Numbered from the stretch's first letter, positions 28,750 to 40,271 are shown. The stretch: 64,000 nt of DNA from Lysobacteraceae bacterium (GCA_026005075.1 BPKJ01000002.1:1-64000); one strand, 5' to 3'. Numbers and translations: made by a program. The notes: a model not told the origin generated them from the sequence alone.

Positions 28750-28974
28750 ATGGGTACTTTCAGCTTCTGGCACTGGATCGTCGTGCTTCTGGTCGTGGTG
28801 CTGCTGTTCGGCACCCGCAAGCTGCGTGATGTCGGCGGCGACCTTGGCGCTGCGATCCGGAGCTTCAAGAAGGGCCTGAACGAGGAGCCGGACGAGGCTT
28901 CCGGGCGCTTGCCGGGAGGCTCGACGGAACGCGACAAGACCGGCAGCGGCCAGGACGGCGGGGAAGGGCGGTGA
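28750..28974 (+). CDS. tatA: Twin-arginine translocase subunit TatA
   Basis: 74 residues: one membrane helix ([16 protein letters not shown]), the FGTRKLRD hinge, an amphipathic helix ([15 protein letters not shown]) and a polar tail. It oligomerises to form the passage for folded proteins. The ATG at 28750 directly follows GGGATGCTCTGGC. tatB and tatC follow in the same operon. A TATGAT hexamer at 28713 may be part of the promoter, but no good -35 was found. Confidence 0.95.
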   Translation: MGTFSFWHWIVVLLVVVLLFGTRKLRDVGGDLGAAIRSFKKGLNEEPDEASGRLPGGSTERDKTGSGQDGGEGR

Positions 28975-28987
28975 CGGAACGCCTTCC

Positions 28988-29377
28988 GTGTTCGACGTCG
29001 GCTTCTTCGAACTGCTGCTGATCGGCACCGTGGCCCTGCTGGTCCTGGGGCCGGAGCGGTTGCCCAGGGCGGCGCGCAGCCTGGGGCTCTGGCTGCGCCG
29101 GGCGCGGGCCGCGTGGTATGCCGTGCGCGCCGATCTGGAACGCGAACTGGCCGACGACGAGCTGCGCCGCTCGCTCGCCGCGACAAGGGCAGAGCTTGCC
29201 GACGCGCGCCGCCTGCTGGATGCCTCGGGCCGTGAGATCGCGGCGGGATCGACGGTCGGGCCGACCGCGTCCGCGCAGGATGCCGTGGCCCGTGGCGGGC
29301 CGCAGGAGCCCGCTGCCTCCGGGTCTCCGGACGGGGCGGAGCCGGCCCGTCGGCCGGACGGCGGGACCTCGGCATGA
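28988..29377 (+). CDS. tatB: Twin-arginine translocase subunit TatB
   Basis: 129 residues starting with GTG. It shows the TatB pattern FDVGFFELLLIGTVALLVLGPERLP, a longer amphipathic helix (ARSLGLWLRRARAAW) and a charged, Ala/Gly-rich tail. With TatC it forms the signal-peptide receptor. It begins 13 bases after tatA and its last codons overlap the tatC start (ATGA). Confidence 0.93.
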   Translation: MFDVGFFELLLIGTVALLVLGPERLPRAARSLGLWLRRARAAWYAVRADLERELADDELRRSLAATRAELADARRLLDASGREIAAGSTVGPTASAQDAVARGGPQEPAASGSPDGAEPARRPDGGTSA

Positions 29378-30111
29378 GCGGCGGCGAGGACGGATTTCTC
29401 AGCCACCTGGTCGAACTCCGCGCGCGGCTGCTGCGCGCGGTGATGGCCGTGCTGCTGGTGTTCCTGGCCTTGCTGCCGCTGGCGCAGAGGTTGTACCGGA
29501 TGGTGGCCGAGCCTCTGCTCGCCGCGCTGCCCGAAGGCGGGCAGTTGATCGCCATCGACGTGGCCAGTCCGTTCTTCGCCCCGCTCAAGCTGGCCTTCGT
29601 GGTGGCGGTGATGGTGGCGATGCCCTACGTGCTGTACCAGGCCTGGGCGTTCGTCGCTCCCGGCCTGTACCAGCACGAGCTGCGGCTGGCGCGGCCGCTG
29701 CTCTACTCGGCGACGGCGCTGTTCTACCTCGGTTGCGCCTTTGCCTGGTTCTTCGTGCTGCCGACCGTGTTCGCGTTTCTGTCGGCGGTCACGCCGGAGG
29801 GCGTGGCGATGATGACCGACATCAATCGCTACCTCGATTTCGTGCTCGTGATCTTTCTCGCCTTCGGGTTCTGTTTCGAGGTTCCGGTGGCCGTGGTCAT
29901 CCTGCGCGCGCTGGGCTGGGTCGACGAGGGCCAGTTGCGCGAGGCGAGGCCCTACGTGATCGTCGGCGCCTTCGTGGTGGCGGCCGTCCTCACGCCACCG
30001 GACGTGGTCTCGCAGCTGCTGCTGGCGATTCCGATGTGTCTTCTCTACGAGTGTGGTCTGCTGGCGGCGCGCTGGGTCGGTGCGCGCCCGGAGTCATCGC
30101 GGGCCGACTGA
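29374..30111 (+). CDS. tatC: Twin-arginine translocase subunit TatC
   Basis: 245 residues, six membrane helices, with the TatC signatures LSHLVELRARLLRA at the start and YQAWAFVAPGLYQHELR in the first periplasmic loop. A conserved glutamate lies in FGFCFEVPVAV. It recognises twin-arginine signal peptides. Its 3' end is overlapped by about 120 bases by a convergent PAS-protein gene. Confidence 0.95.
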   Translation: MSGGEDGFLSHLVELRARLLRAVMAVLLVFLALLPLAQRLYRMVAEPLLAALPEGGQLIAIDVASPFFAPLKLAFVVAVMVAMPYVLYQAWAFVAPGLYQHELRLARPLLYSATALFYLGCAFAWFFVLPTVFAFLSAVTPEGVAMMTDINRYLDFVLVIFLAFGFCFEVPVAVVILRALGWVDEGQLREARPYVIVGAFVVAAVLTPPDVVSQLLLAIPMCLLYECGLLAARWVGARPESSRAD

Positions 30112-30814
30112 GTGCGGCGGCCTCGAGCCTGCACGGATCGGCGAGCTCGCAGCCAAGCAGGGTCAGTGGCGTGCCCGACTGCCGAAGCGGCTGCAGGTGC
30201 AGGCGCAGGGCGAGCGTGCCGTGGTGCGGGTCGATCAGGTGCGCGCGGATGGGCTTGCCCGCCGTCCGTTCCGCTGCATGCCGGGCCAGCGCCTCGGGCA
30301 GCGCGTCCAGGCTGAGCGTTTCGTGTCCGAGCGTGACCTGCAGCCCGCGCTTGCGTCGCCATGCGCGGTTGGCGATGAGTACGTCGCCGGCCTCGTCGAA
30401 CAGGCAGGCCGGCCAGGGCAGGGCATCGATGAAACCCCGCTGCAGGCCGGCAAGCTCCAGCAGGGCATCGTGTTCCCGCGAGGGCTGGCTGACCTCGAGC
30501 AGCAGGCCGTCGAGGCCTTGCCGGCGCGGCCCGGGGGCGGCCAGCCAATGCAGCGTCCGCGGCTGGGTCTGGCTGAGCGTGGCGACCTGCAGGTCCACGC
30601 TTCCGCCTTCCAGCCCCTCGAGCAGGGCATCGATGAGCCGCGTGCGATCGCTCGCCGCGATGCGGGGCAGCAGGGTCGGTTTCCAGGACCGTGGCGCCAG
30701 GGCATCGAGCTCCAGCCAGCCCAGCGCGCGGCGGTCGAGCGACAGGCCCAGCTCCACCGAGTACCTCCAGGTCCCGGGACCGTGGCGATGCGCGAGGGCG
30801 GGATCCGGTGGCAT
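29990..30814 (-). CDS. PAS-like protein of unknown function
   Basis: 274 residues without membrane segments. Two PAS-like stretches can be seen; the clearer is FIDALPWPACLFDEAGDVLIANRAWRRKRG, written here in part as DALPWPACLFDEAGDVLIAN. No kinase, cyclase or helix-turn-helix domain follows. It begins 13 bases after the NarL-type regulator and may tune that pathway (inference). The last 40 residues are antisense to tatC and the natural end could be near 30,115. Confidence 0.55.
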   Translation of the reverse strand: MPPDPALAHRHGPGTWRYSVELGLSLDRRALGWLELDALAPRSWKPTLLPRIAASDRTRLIDALLEGLEGGSVDLQVATLSQTQPRTLHWLAAPGPRRQGLDGLLLEVSQPSREHDALLELAGLQRGFIDALPWPACLFDEAGDVLIANRAWRRKRGLQVTLGHETLSLDALPEALARHAAERTAGKPIRAHLIDPHHGTLALRLHLQPLRQSGTPLTLLGCELADPCRLEAAALSRPAMTPGAHRPSAPPADHTRREDTSESPAAAARPRPVA

Positions 30815-30827
30815 GCGGAGGGTGCCT

Positions 30828-31475
30828 TCAGTCGTCCTCGCGAATCATTCCATGACGCAGCGCATAGCGGACCAGGCCGGCGACGTCGCGAATGCCGAGC
30901 CGGTCCATGATCTGCGCGCGGTGCGACTCGACGGTCTTGGGTGACAGACCGAGCTCGAAGGCGATCTCCTTGGTGGCCCGGCCGCGTGCGATCAGTTGCA
31001 GGACCTCGCGTTGCCGCGGCGACAGCGATGGCAGGGGCTGGTCGAGGCGGTGCCCGACCTGGGCCAGGGTCTCCGAGACCTTCGGGCTGAGGTAGCGGTT
31101 GCCCTGGCGCAAGGCGGTGAGGGCCGCGCCGAGCTCCGAGGCGGCGGCGTCCTTGAGCAGGTAGCCGTTGGCGCCGGCACGCACCGCCCGCAGCACGTAG
31201 TCCTCGGCGCTGTACATCGACAGGATCAGCACCTTGGCCGTGCAGCCGGCCTGCCGCAGGCGGTCGAGCGCATCCAGCCCGCCGAGGCGCGGCATCTGGA
31301 TGTCCACGATGAGCAGGTCGGGTTCGGTCTGCCGGACCACCTCGAGCAAGCTCTCGCCATCGCCCGCCTCGCCGACGACCTCGTGCCCCGGCGTCTGCTC
31401 GATGAGGGCCTTGAGGCCCGAGCGTACCAGTGCGTGGTCATCGGCGAGCACGACCCTCACTGCAGGATGCGTCAC
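30828..31475 (-). CDS. NarL/LuxR-family response regulator
   Basis: 215 residues: receiver domain with phospho-acceptor Asp58 (LLIVDIQMP) and Lys in YLLKDAAA, then a LuxR helix-turn-helix (LSPRQREVLQLIARG ... ELGLSPKTVESHRAQIM). GTG 31475 is chosen because AGGAGATCGCC stands just before it; the longer in-frame extension is Arg-rich and unlike the family. It follows the kinase gene by about 70 bases and pairs with it. Confidence 0.87.
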   Translation of the reverse strand: MTHPAVRVVLADDHALVRSGLKALIEQTPGHEVVGEAGDGESLLEVVRQTEPDLLIVDIQMPRLGGLDALDRLRQAGCTAKVLILSMYSAEDYVLRAVRAGANGYLLKDAAASELGAALTALRQGNRYLSPKVSETLAQVGHRLDQPLPSLSPRQREVLQLIARGRATKEIAFELGLSPKTVESHRAQIMDRLGIRDVAGLVRYALRHGMIREDD

Positions 31476-31546
31476 CGGCGATCTCCTTCGTGTCGTCCGT
31501 CCGCGCGCAAGCTTACCCTGCGGCGACGCGGGCGGTCGCGTGCGGC

Positions 31547-32650
31547 CTACTCGTCCTCGCCGTCGAGCGTCCATGGCAGCCAGGCCTCCACGCGGGTCCC
31601 CAGTCCCACGCGGGAGAGGATCCTGCAATGGCCGCCCAGCGATTCGGCGCGGGAGCGCATGCTGCCAAGGCCAAGGTGTTCCCCTGTCACCGCGTCCGGG
31701 GCGAAGCCGATGCCGTCGTCGATCACGCTCAGGCTCAGGCCGCGCGTGCCGATCGTGACCTCCACGCGCAGGGTGCGGGCTTCGGCGTGGCGGAGGACGT
31801 TGGTCAGCGCCTCCTGGATGATCCGGTAGGCCGCAAGCGCGATGCGGTTGGCGGGCATGCCCTGGCCGCCTTCGATCTCGAGGTCGTAATGCACCGGGGT
31901 GTTGGCGAACATCCGCTCGAGCAGGGAGCGCAGGGCACTGGCAAGCCCGAAGTCGTCGAGCTGCGGCGGACGCAGCTGCAGCGACATCGAGCGGGTCTGC
32001 TCCAGCACCTCGGCGAGGATGTCCTGCAGCATGCGCGCCTGAGGATCCTGCTCGGGGATCGCATGCTGCCGCAGCAGCAACTCCAGACGCAGGGCAAGGG
32101 CGCTCAGCGCCTGCCCGATCTGGTCGTGGATCTCCCTCGAAAGGCGTGCCCGTTCGCGTTCCTGGGCCTCGATCGCACGCAGCGAGGCCTCGAGCAGGGC
32201 GCGGCGGGCGGTTTCCGCGGCCGCTCCGTCGTGCGCGGACAGCGGCAGGCCAAGGCAGACCTGCACCACCTCGGGGCTGCCCGGCACCGGCACGACCTCG
32301 GCATCGCGTTCCACCCGCGTGCCGTCACCGCGCTGCACCCACAGGCGTTCGACGCGGGCGAAGACCTTTTCGCGAAGGACACGCTCGGCCTCCTGACTCA
32401 GCCGCCGGGCCGACTCGGCGTCGAACAGCGCGTCGAGCGGCAGGCTGCACTCCCCGGCCGGGATGCGCAGCGCGAGCTGCGCGCACGCCGCGACGCTGGC
32501 GTGCACGACGGTGCTGCCATGGACCAGCAGGTGCGGGTGGGGCAGGCGGTCCAGCAGGAGGCGATAGTCCGCGCGCGCCGCCAGGCCGCCCGGCGAGCGC
32601 CCCGCAGCCTCGGGGTCGCGTCCGGCCTTGCCGGCGGCGGGCGAGGACAT
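31547..32650 (-). CDS. Cytoplasmic sensor histidine kinase, NarX/HisKA_3 type
   Basis: 367 residues, no membrane helix. An N-terminal PAS-like region (LLLDRLPHPHLLVHG) is followed by the HisKA_3 helix RARLSREIHDQIGQALSAL with the phospho-histidine, and the ATPase domain (NVLRHAEA, VIDDGIGFAP, GLGSMRSRAESL). Being soluble, it should sense an intracellular signal. It starts 11 bases after the ahcY stop, so it could be on the SAH-riboswitch-controlled transcript. Confidence 0.85.
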   Translation of the reverse strand: MSSPAAGKAGRDPEAAGRSPGGLAARADYRLLLDRLPHPHLLVHGSTVVHASVAACAQLALRIPAGECSLPLDALFDAESARRLSQEAERVLREKVFARVERLWVQRGDGTRVERDAEVVPVPGSPEVVQVCLGLPLSAHDGAAAETARRALLEASLRAIEAQERERARLSREIHDQIGQALSALALRLELLLRQHAIPEQDPQARMLQDILAEVLEQTRSMSLQLRPPQLDDFGLASALRSLLERMFANTPVHYDLEIEGGQGMPANRIALAAYRIIQEALTNVLRHAEARTLRVEVTIGTRGLSLSVIDDGIGFAPDAVTGEHLGLGSMRSRAESLGGHCRILSRVGLGTRVEAWLPWTLDGEDE

Positions 32651-32661
32651 CGAGGCGGGAA

Positions 32662-34092
<1,431 letters not shown>

Positions 34093-34111
34093 GGGTAGGG
34101 CTCCAATCCAA

Positions 34112-34127
34112 CCGGCCCGCGGGCCGG
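34112..34127 (-). promoter_or_regulatory. Palindromic hairpin in the ahcY leader (expression platform candidate)
   Basis: CCGGCCCGCGGGCCGG is a perfect palindrome between the riboswitch core and the ahcY ribosome binding site (GGAG, about 11 bases from the ATG). It may be part of the switch that exposes or hides the start region. Function is inferred from position. Confidence 0.45.
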
Positions 34128-34153
34128 GCGAGGCAGGCTCGCATTCTCGATGG

Positions 34154-34230
34154 GCGGGCGCCGTTCGACGTGTCTACCTTCGCCGAGCCTGGTCCCGGGC
34201 GATCCGGGGTCGCAGCGCCCCTCGGCGGGG
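34154..34230 (-). promoter_or_regulatory. SAH riboswitch upstream of ahcY
   Basis: Read on the minus strand, the core has the conserved elements CCGAGGGGCGCTGCGACC, AGGCTCGG and AACGGCGCCC in order. GCCGAG pairs with CTCGGC and GGGCGC pairs with GCGCCC, giving the nested helix and pseudoknot arrangement of SAH riboswitches. Known members turn on ahcY when SAH accumulates. A TAGAAT hexamer at 34262-34267 (minus strand) could be the -10 box. Confidence 0.9.
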
Positions 34231-34324
34231 TGGGTGGACCGGCCGTGCGGCCGGGACCGCCATTCTACCCTTCCGGCGGTGAAGCGGCGGCGGCCTGCGC
34301 CTGAACCGCAGCCGCGCCCGCTCC

Positions 34325-34353
34325 TGGACATTCCGTGACCGACCCTGTAGGGT
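34325..34353 (+). promoter_or_regulatory. Predicted promoter of the cold-shock gene
   Basis: TGGACA (34325-34330), a 17-base spacer and TAGGGT (34348-34353). It would give a leader of about 155 nt, in line with the long structured leaders of cold-shock genes. Prediction only. Confidence 0.5.
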
Positions 34354-34370
34354 GGCCCCACTGTGTTTGC

Positions 34371-34394
34371 CGGGACACCGTGAAATGTGTCCCG
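34371..34394 (+). promoter_or_regulatory. Hairpin at the start of the cold-shock gene leader
   Basis: CGGGACAC and GTGTCCCG form an 8-bp stem around CGTGAAAT, about ten bases after the predicted transcript start. Such 5' stems can stabilise or thermally regulate csp messages; role here is inferred. Confidence 0.45.
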
Positions 34395-34515
34395 ATGCTG
34401 TAGGTCACCGATCCACGACATCGACTCGTCGCGCTTCTCCTGAGCAACCAGTACCTCGCCACCGGCATCCGCCGGCGGATCTTTCCAAGTTGCTTGATTG
34501 AAGGAGCACAACATC

Positions 34516-34725
34516 ATGTCGAATCGTCAGAGCGGTACCGTCAAGTGGTTCAACGACGCCAAGGGTTTCGGGTTCATCACCCCGGAATCCGGGGACGACC
34601 TGTTCGTCCATTTCCGTTCCATCCAGGGGACCGGGTTCAAGAGCCTGCAGGAAGGCCAGAGGGTGACCTTCGTGGCCACCAAGGGCCTGAAGGGCATGCA
34701 GGCCGATCAGGTGCAACTGGCCTGA
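34516..34725 (+). CDS. Cold-shock domain protein (CspA family)
   Basis: 69-residue single OB-fold RNA chaperone with RNP1 KGFGFITP and RNP2 LFVHF. It begins with [14 protein letters not shown] as in CspA-type proteins. ATG 34516 has AAGGAG nine bases upstream; an in-frame start at 34498 is upstream of that site and is rejected. The long leader suggests post-transcriptional control. A GC-rich hairpin follows the gene. Confidence 0.95.
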   Translation: MSNRQSGTVKWFNDAKGFGFITPESGDDLFVHFRSIQGTGFKSLQEGQRVTFVATKGLKGMQADQVQLA

Positions 34726-34769
34726 GTCCGGGCTGCGCTGCGCGCGCAGAACCCCAACCTGCGATCAGC

Positions 34770-34792
34770 GACGCCGGCCTTGTGCCGGCGTC
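34770..34792 (+). terminator. Hairpin terminator after the cold-shock gene
   Basis: GACGCCGGC-CTTGT-GCCGGCGTC, a 9-bp perfect stem, followed by GTCGTTGG. The T-content after the stem is low, so termination may be partial. Confidence 0.55.
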
Positions 34793-34897
34793 GTCGTTGG
34801 TGCATCCCGGGGACCTTTCCAGGTGGGTGCCTCACCTTCGCGCATCTGGCACATTGTGAAAGGTGCCGGGTCGCGGAGGACGGCGGAGGGTCCGGGG

Positions 34898-35698
34898 ATG
34901 CAGGTGGAAGATGGGCGCGGCGAGGGTGGGGAGACGAGGCCCGGGGAGGCGCCGGGTCGTCCGGAACTCGTGCCGTGCCGTGCGGTGCCATGGCGGGCTC
35001 CACTGGGCTGGCTGCGCCGCGGCTGGCAGGATTTCCGCGCCGCGCCCGCGCTCAGCCTCGGGGCGGGCGTGGTGATCGCGCTGGTCAGCATGGGCGTGGC
35101 GGCGCTGGCCTGGCATCTTGGGCGCCTGGCGCTGCTCGCCGCCCTGCTTTCCGGTTTCGTGTTCGTCGCCCCGTTGCTCGCGGCGGGCCTGTACTGCGTG
35201 AGCCGCTCCCTCGAGCTCGGGCGCCCGCCGCGCCTGTCGGCGTCGCTCGCGCTGGCGCGGCGGGTCGTGGGTCAGGCCGGCGTGTTCGCGATCGTGCAGC
35301 TGGTCATCCTGCTGCTGTGGGCGCGCGCGGGCATGGTCGTGAACGTGTTCTTCCCGGTGCATGCGGGCGACCTCGCCGCACTGGCGGAGTTTCTGCTGAT
35401 CGGATCGGCGGTGGGCGCGGTCTTCGCGGCCCTGACCTTCGCCTCCGCCGCCTTCTCGCTGCCTCTGATCGCGGACCGTGACGTCGACATGATCACCGCC
35501 GCCCTGTCCAGCATCCGGGCAGTGCTGCGCAACAAGCCCGCGGCCCTGGTCTGGGCCGGGCTGATCGTCGCGTTCACGCTGCTGGGCTTTGCCACCGCCT
35601 TTCTCGGGCTGGTGCTGGTGATGCCGTGGCTGGCCTACGCCGCCTGGCACGGTTACCGCGAAGTCATGGACGCCGAGGCCTGGCCACGGCTGGAATGA
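34898..35698 (+). CDS. DUF2189 integral membrane protein
   Basis: 266 residues with an Arg/Glu-rich cytoplasmic start and about five or six hydrophobic segments (for example ALSLGAGVVIALVSMGVAAL, FVAPLLAAGLY). The conserved stretch SLPLIADRDVDMITAALSSI marks the DUF2189 family. Function unknown. ATG 34898 follows GGAGGGTCCGGGG. It converges with metK, whose stop lies about 60 bases away. Confidence 0.82.
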   Translation: MQVEDGRGEGGETRPGEAPGRPELVPCRAVPWRAPLGWLRRGWQDFRAAPALSLGAGVVIALVSMGVAALAWHLGRLALLAALLSGFVFVAPLLAAGLYCVSRSLELGRPPRLSASLALARRVVGQAGVFAIVQLVILLLWARAGMVVNVFFPVHAGDLAALAEFLLIGSAVGAVFAALTFASAAFSLPLIADRDVDMITAALSSIRAVLRNKPAALVWAGLIVAFTLLGFATAFLGLVLVMPWLAYAAWHGYREVMDAEAWPRLE

Positions 35699-35758
35699 GG
35701 CCCACGCAACCGCGAGCCTCGGCGGGCGAGGGGGCGGGCCCCCTCGCCGCGTCGGGGT

Positions 35759-36970
35759 CTACTTGAGCCCGGCGTCGGCGCGCAGGGCTTCGGCCTTGTC
35801 GGTCTTCTCCCAGCTGAAGGCCGTGGCCTTGACCGTCTTGCCCTCGGCATTGCGGTACTCGAACTCCACCGGGGTGCGGCCGAAGTGGCCGTAGGCCGCC
35901 GTGCGCTGGTACATGGGGTGAACCAGATCGAGCATGCGGATGATGCCGTAGGGGCGCAGGTCGAAGTGCCTGCGGATCAGGCGCTCGATGGTCTCGTCCG
36001 GCACCTTGCCGGTGCCGAAGGTGGTGACCGAGATGGACGTCGGCTCGGCAACCCCGATGGCGTAGCTGACCTGCACCTCGCAGCGGTCGGCGAGGCCCGC
36101 CGCCACCACGTTCTTGGCCACGTACCGGGCCGCGTAGGCGGCCGAGCGGTCGACCTTCGAGGGATCCTTGCCCGAGAACGCACCGCCGCCGTGGCGGGCC
36201 CAGCCGCCGTAGGTGTCGACGATGATCTTGCGCCCGGTCAGGCCGGCATCGCCCACCGGGCCGCCGATCACGAACTTCCCGGTCGGGTTGATGTGGTAGC
36301 GCGTGCCCTTGTGCAGGAGCCTGGCGGGCAGCACCGGCTTGATGATTTCCTCGCGGACCGCCTCGATCAGGTCCTTCTGGCGGATCTCGGGATCGTGCTG
36401 GGTCGAGAGCACGACCGCATCGATCGCCACCGCCCGGTCGTTCTCGTAGCGCAGCGTGACCTGGCTCTTGGCATCCGGCCTGAGCCATGGCAGGGGCGAC
36501 TTCTTCTGCTTGCGCAGCTTGGCCTGCCGCTCGACCAGACGGTGCGCGTAGTAGATCGGTGCCGGCATGAAGTCGCGCGTCTCGTTGGTCGCGTAGCCGA
36601 ACATCAGCCCCTGGTCGCCGGCGCCCTGGTCTTCCGGATTCTTCCGGTCCACGCCCTGGTTGATGTCGGGCGACTGCTTGCCGATCAGGTTGAGCACGCC
36701 GCAGGTCGCGCCGTCGAAGCCCACGTTCGAGCTGGTGTAGCCGATGTCGGTGATGACCTTGCGGGTCAGCGCCTCGAGATCGACCCAGGCCGAGGTGGTG
36801 ACCTCGCCTGCGATGATCGCCACGCCGGTCTTGACCAGCGTCTCGCAGGCCACGCGGGCGCGCGGATCCTGCGCCAGGATCGCGTCCAGCACGGCGTCGG
36901 AGATCTGGTCGGCGACCTTGTCCGGATGCCCTTCCGAGACCGACTCGGAGGTGAACAGGAAGTTGCTCAT
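35759..36970 (-). CDS. metK: S-adenosylmethionine synthetase
   Basis: 403-residue enzyme making SAM from methionine and ATP. Signatures: [53 protein letters not shown] with the catalytic lysine region, [19 protein letters not shown]. The start ATG 36970 is set by the family start [11 protein letters not shown]; the in-frame upstream extension is not conserved. The leader was searched for a SAM riboswitch and none was recognised. It supplies the cycle that ahcY completes. Confidence 0.97.
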   Translation of the reverse strand: MSNFLFTSESVSEGHPDKVADQISDAVLDAILAQDPRARVACETLVKTGVAIIAGEVTTSAWVDLEALTRKVITDIGYTSSNVGFDGATCGVLNLIGKQSPDINQGVDRKNPEDQGAGDQGLMFGYATNETRDFMPAPIYYAHRLVERQAKLRKQKKSPLPWLRPDAKSQVTLRYENDRAVAIDAVVLSTQHDPEIRQKDLIEAVREEIIKPVLPARLLHKGTRYHINPTGKFVIGGPVGDAGLTGRKIIVDTYGGWARHGGGAFSGKDPSKVDRSAAYAARYVAKNVVAAGLADRCEVQVSYAIGVAEPTSISVTTFGTGKVPDETIERLIRRHFDLRPYGIIRMLDLVHPMYQRTAAYGHFGRTPVEFEYRNAEGKTVKATAFSWEKTDKAEALRADAGLK

Positions 36971-37102
36971 CGCAGGCTGTATCCCTTTATGCGAATGAAA
37001 GGATGAAAAGCGGGGCGCGGATGATAGCAGATGGCGGCGCATCCCGCTGGCTTCGGCCGGCATCCGCTGGGCGGGTGTTCAGGCACGGCCCGGCTCCCCG
37101 TT

Positions 37103-38095
37103 TCAGGGATCGCGGAAGATCGCGGTCCCGCGGGTGCCGTCGGGGCGCACCCAGGCCCGGTACATGCCGGGGGTGTTGAAGGTCATGGTCATGCGCCCCT
37201 CGCGGTCCAGGGCGATGACGCCGCCGTCGCCGCCCAGCTCGGGCACGCGGCGCAGGACCACCTCCTCGGCCGCATCGACGAGGCGGTCGCCGCGGTAGCG
37301 GACCCGCGCGCAGATGTCGGCGGCCACGTTGAGACGGATGAAGAACTCGCCCCAGCCGGTGGCCGAGACCGCGCATGCCTCGTCGGCGAAGGTCCCGGCG
37401 CCGATGATCGGGGTGTCGCCGATCCGTCCCCAGCGCTTGTTGGTCATGCCGCCGGTGGAGGTGGCGGCGGCGAGGTGGCCCTCGCGGTCGAGGGCGACCG
37501 CGCCGACCGTGCCGAAGTAGCGTTCGGCGCCGGGGGCGGCCCGGGGCGCCGCCGACACGCTGCGGGCCTTCTGCCATTGCTGGCGGCGCAGCTCGGTGTC
37601 GAACCAGTCCGGCTCCACCAGGGCAAGGCCGAGGCTGGCCGCGAATTGCTCGGCACCCTCCCCGCTCAGCATCACGTGGGGCGAGTGCAGCATCACCGCC
37701 TCGGCCAGCCGGATCGGGTTGCGCACCCGTCGCACCGCGGCGACGGCACCGGCGCGCCGGGTGTGGCCTTCCATCACCGCCGCGTCCAGCTCATGGCCGC
37801 CGTCGAAGGTGAAGACGGCGCCCTTGCCGGCATTGAAGTGGGGCGAGTCCTCCAGCACGGTGACCGCGGCGATCACGGCCTCGCGTGCCGGCCGGCCCTC
37901 GCGCAGCAGGGCGTGACCGGCTTCCAGTGCCCGTTCGAGATCGGCGCGCAGCGCGGCCTCCTTCTCCGGGCTGAGGGCCTCGGGAGTGAGGGTTCCCGCA
38001 CCGCCGTGGAGAACCAGTGCGATGGGTGCGGACGCCGCCACGGGCGCGGCGAGCGCAAGGAGCAGGGTGCCGAGCAGGGCGGCGGATCGGGTCAT
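37103..38095 (-). CDS. Isoaspartyl peptidase/L-asparaginase (Ntn-hydrolase)
   Basis: 330-residue precursor with a signal peptide (LLGTLLLALAAPVAASAP), so periplasmic. The Thr-type Ntn fold starts with LVLHGGAGTL. The autocleavage site is Gly195-Thr196 in FGTVGAVALD, with Thr196 as the new N-terminal nucleophile. GGMTNKRWGRIGDTPIIGAG forms the substrate pocket. It releases Asp from isoaspartyl dipeptides or hydrolyses Asn. Its start lies only four bases after the stop of the sensor kinase gene upstream. Confidence 0.9.
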   Translation of the reverse strand: MTRSAALLGTLLLALAAPVAASAPIALVLHGGAGTLTPEALSPEKEAALRADLERALEAGHALLREGRPAREAVIAAVTVLEDSPHFNAGKGAVFTFDGGHELDAAVMEGHTRRAGAVAAVRRVRNPIRLAEAVMLHSPHVMLSGEGAEQFAASLGLALVEPDWFDTELRRQQWQKARSVSAAPRAAPGAERYFGTVGAVALDREGHLAAATSTGGMTNKRWGRIGDTPIIGAGTFADEACAVSATGWGEFFIRLNVAADICARVRYRGDRLVDAAEEVVLRRVPELGGDGGVIALDREGRMTMTFNTPGMYRAWVRPDGTRGTAIFRDP

Positions 38096-38098
38096 GCT

Positions 38099-39408
38099 TC
38101 ACTCCGCGGGTTGGTGGTCCGGAAGCTCGATGATCGCACGGGTGCCCCGGCCAGGCTCGCTTTCCAGCCGCACCGGCCAGCCGAAGCGCATCGCCAGCCG
38201 GCGCACGATGGACAGGCCGATGCCATGGCCCTCGTGGCGGCTGGCGGCGCTGCGGTAGTAGGGGTCGAAGACCCGGTCGAGCTCGTCCGCGGCGATGCCG
38301 CAGCCGGTGTCCTCGACGAGGATGCGGCCGGCCTCGACGATGAGCTTCACGTGGCCCTGCTCGGTGTGCTGGCAGGCGTTGCGGACGAGGTTGCCAAGCA
38401 TCACCCCGAGTGCCCGCGGCGATCCGCGCACGGCCACGAAGGCACGGTGGACGACGTCGAGCTCGAAGCCCTTGCCGGCGAACAGCGGACGCAGCTTCTC
38501 GACTTCCTCCGTGGCCACGTCATTGACGACGAAGGTTTCGCCCGGTGCGGAAGCGGCGTCCTCGCGGGCGAGGATCAGCAGGGCCTCGATCAGTGCCTCC
38601 ATGTCGCGAACCGCGGCCTGGATCCGCGCCACCGTGCGCTGCACGCGCGCATCGAGGGCGCCCTCGGCCTGCAAAAGATCGCAGGCCATGCGGATCACGG
38701 TGAGCGGGGTGCGGAGCTCGTGGCTGGCGTCGCGCGTGAAGCTGCGCTCGCGCTCGACGAAGCGGCCGAGGCGCTCGCCCAGTCCGTGCAGGGCGCGCGC
38801 CAGCACCGCGACCTCGCCGTCCACGTCCAGAGGCAGCGAATCGGGTGCGAGCGGCGTGAAGTCGGGCGCTCTCGGGTCCCAGCGGCGGACCTCGCCGGCC
38901 AGCCAGGTCACCGGCGAGACCGCCCGGCGCGAGATGCGGTAGGTCAGCCACGCGGCGAGGTAGATCACCAGCAGGACGCCGGCAAGGGGAATGAAGCCGA
39001 AGTAGAACGCGAGCCGGCCCACCTGTTCCTGCTGGAACTCGAGCACCAGCCGCCCCTGCGGCAGGTCCTGCACCAGTGCCAGCGAGCCTCCACGATCGGC
39101 GGGCAGGTCGTGGTAGCCGGGCGGCAGCGCGGCGAGCCGTGCCGGGAGTCGCGCCAGCTCCTCCGGGCGCGAGAGAAGGTAGCCGCGCAGGTTGTAGGTA
39201 TCGGGCATGGGCGCCCGCGGATCGGCCTCGAGGCGCCGCTGCACATGCGCGGCCTCGTCGAGCAGGGCGCGGTGGATGAGCAGGTCCTGCAGGACCGCCG
39301 AGGCACCCAGAACGCCGAGCACGGTGGCGATGCTGATCGCCAGCAGCTGGAGGACGAAGGCGGAGCGGATCTTGTGCCGGATTCCGCCACGCGGGTCGGC
39401 GGCGGTGC

Positions 39409-39412
<4 letters not shown>
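38099..39412 (-). CDS. Membrane sensor histidine kinase
   Basis: 437 residues: first membrane helix in FVLQLLAISIATVLGVLGAS, periplasmic sensor loop, second helix LAFYFGFIPLAGVLLVIYL, HAMP-like linker. H-box SFTRDASHELRTPLTVI, N-box MLGNLVRNACQHT, and G-boxes VEDTGCGIA and GHGIGLSIVRRL. It overlaps the start of its partner regulator by four bases. Signal unknown. Confidence 0.88.
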
Positions 39413-40131
<719 letters not shown>

Positions 40132-40271
40132 GCCCGGTCTCCCTTCTTCACCTTCGTGAAGGATACGCAGCCGGCCGGTGAGCGGCGCGTGAAGGCGGCC
40201 CGCCTGCCACTTCCCCGGCGCCGGTCGCCGGGGCTAGGCTTGGCGCCCCCCCATCCTGCCTCGTGGTCGCC

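Noticed and set aside
34300-34515. Small protein gene in the cold-shock leader
   Set aside because: Open frames here are short, lack ribosome binding sites and overlap the predicted promoter and leader hairpin.
36971-37102. Possible SAM riboswitch in front of metK
   Set aside because: The 132-base gap shows none of the conserved SAM-I, SAM-II or SAM/SAH elements that I could recognise.
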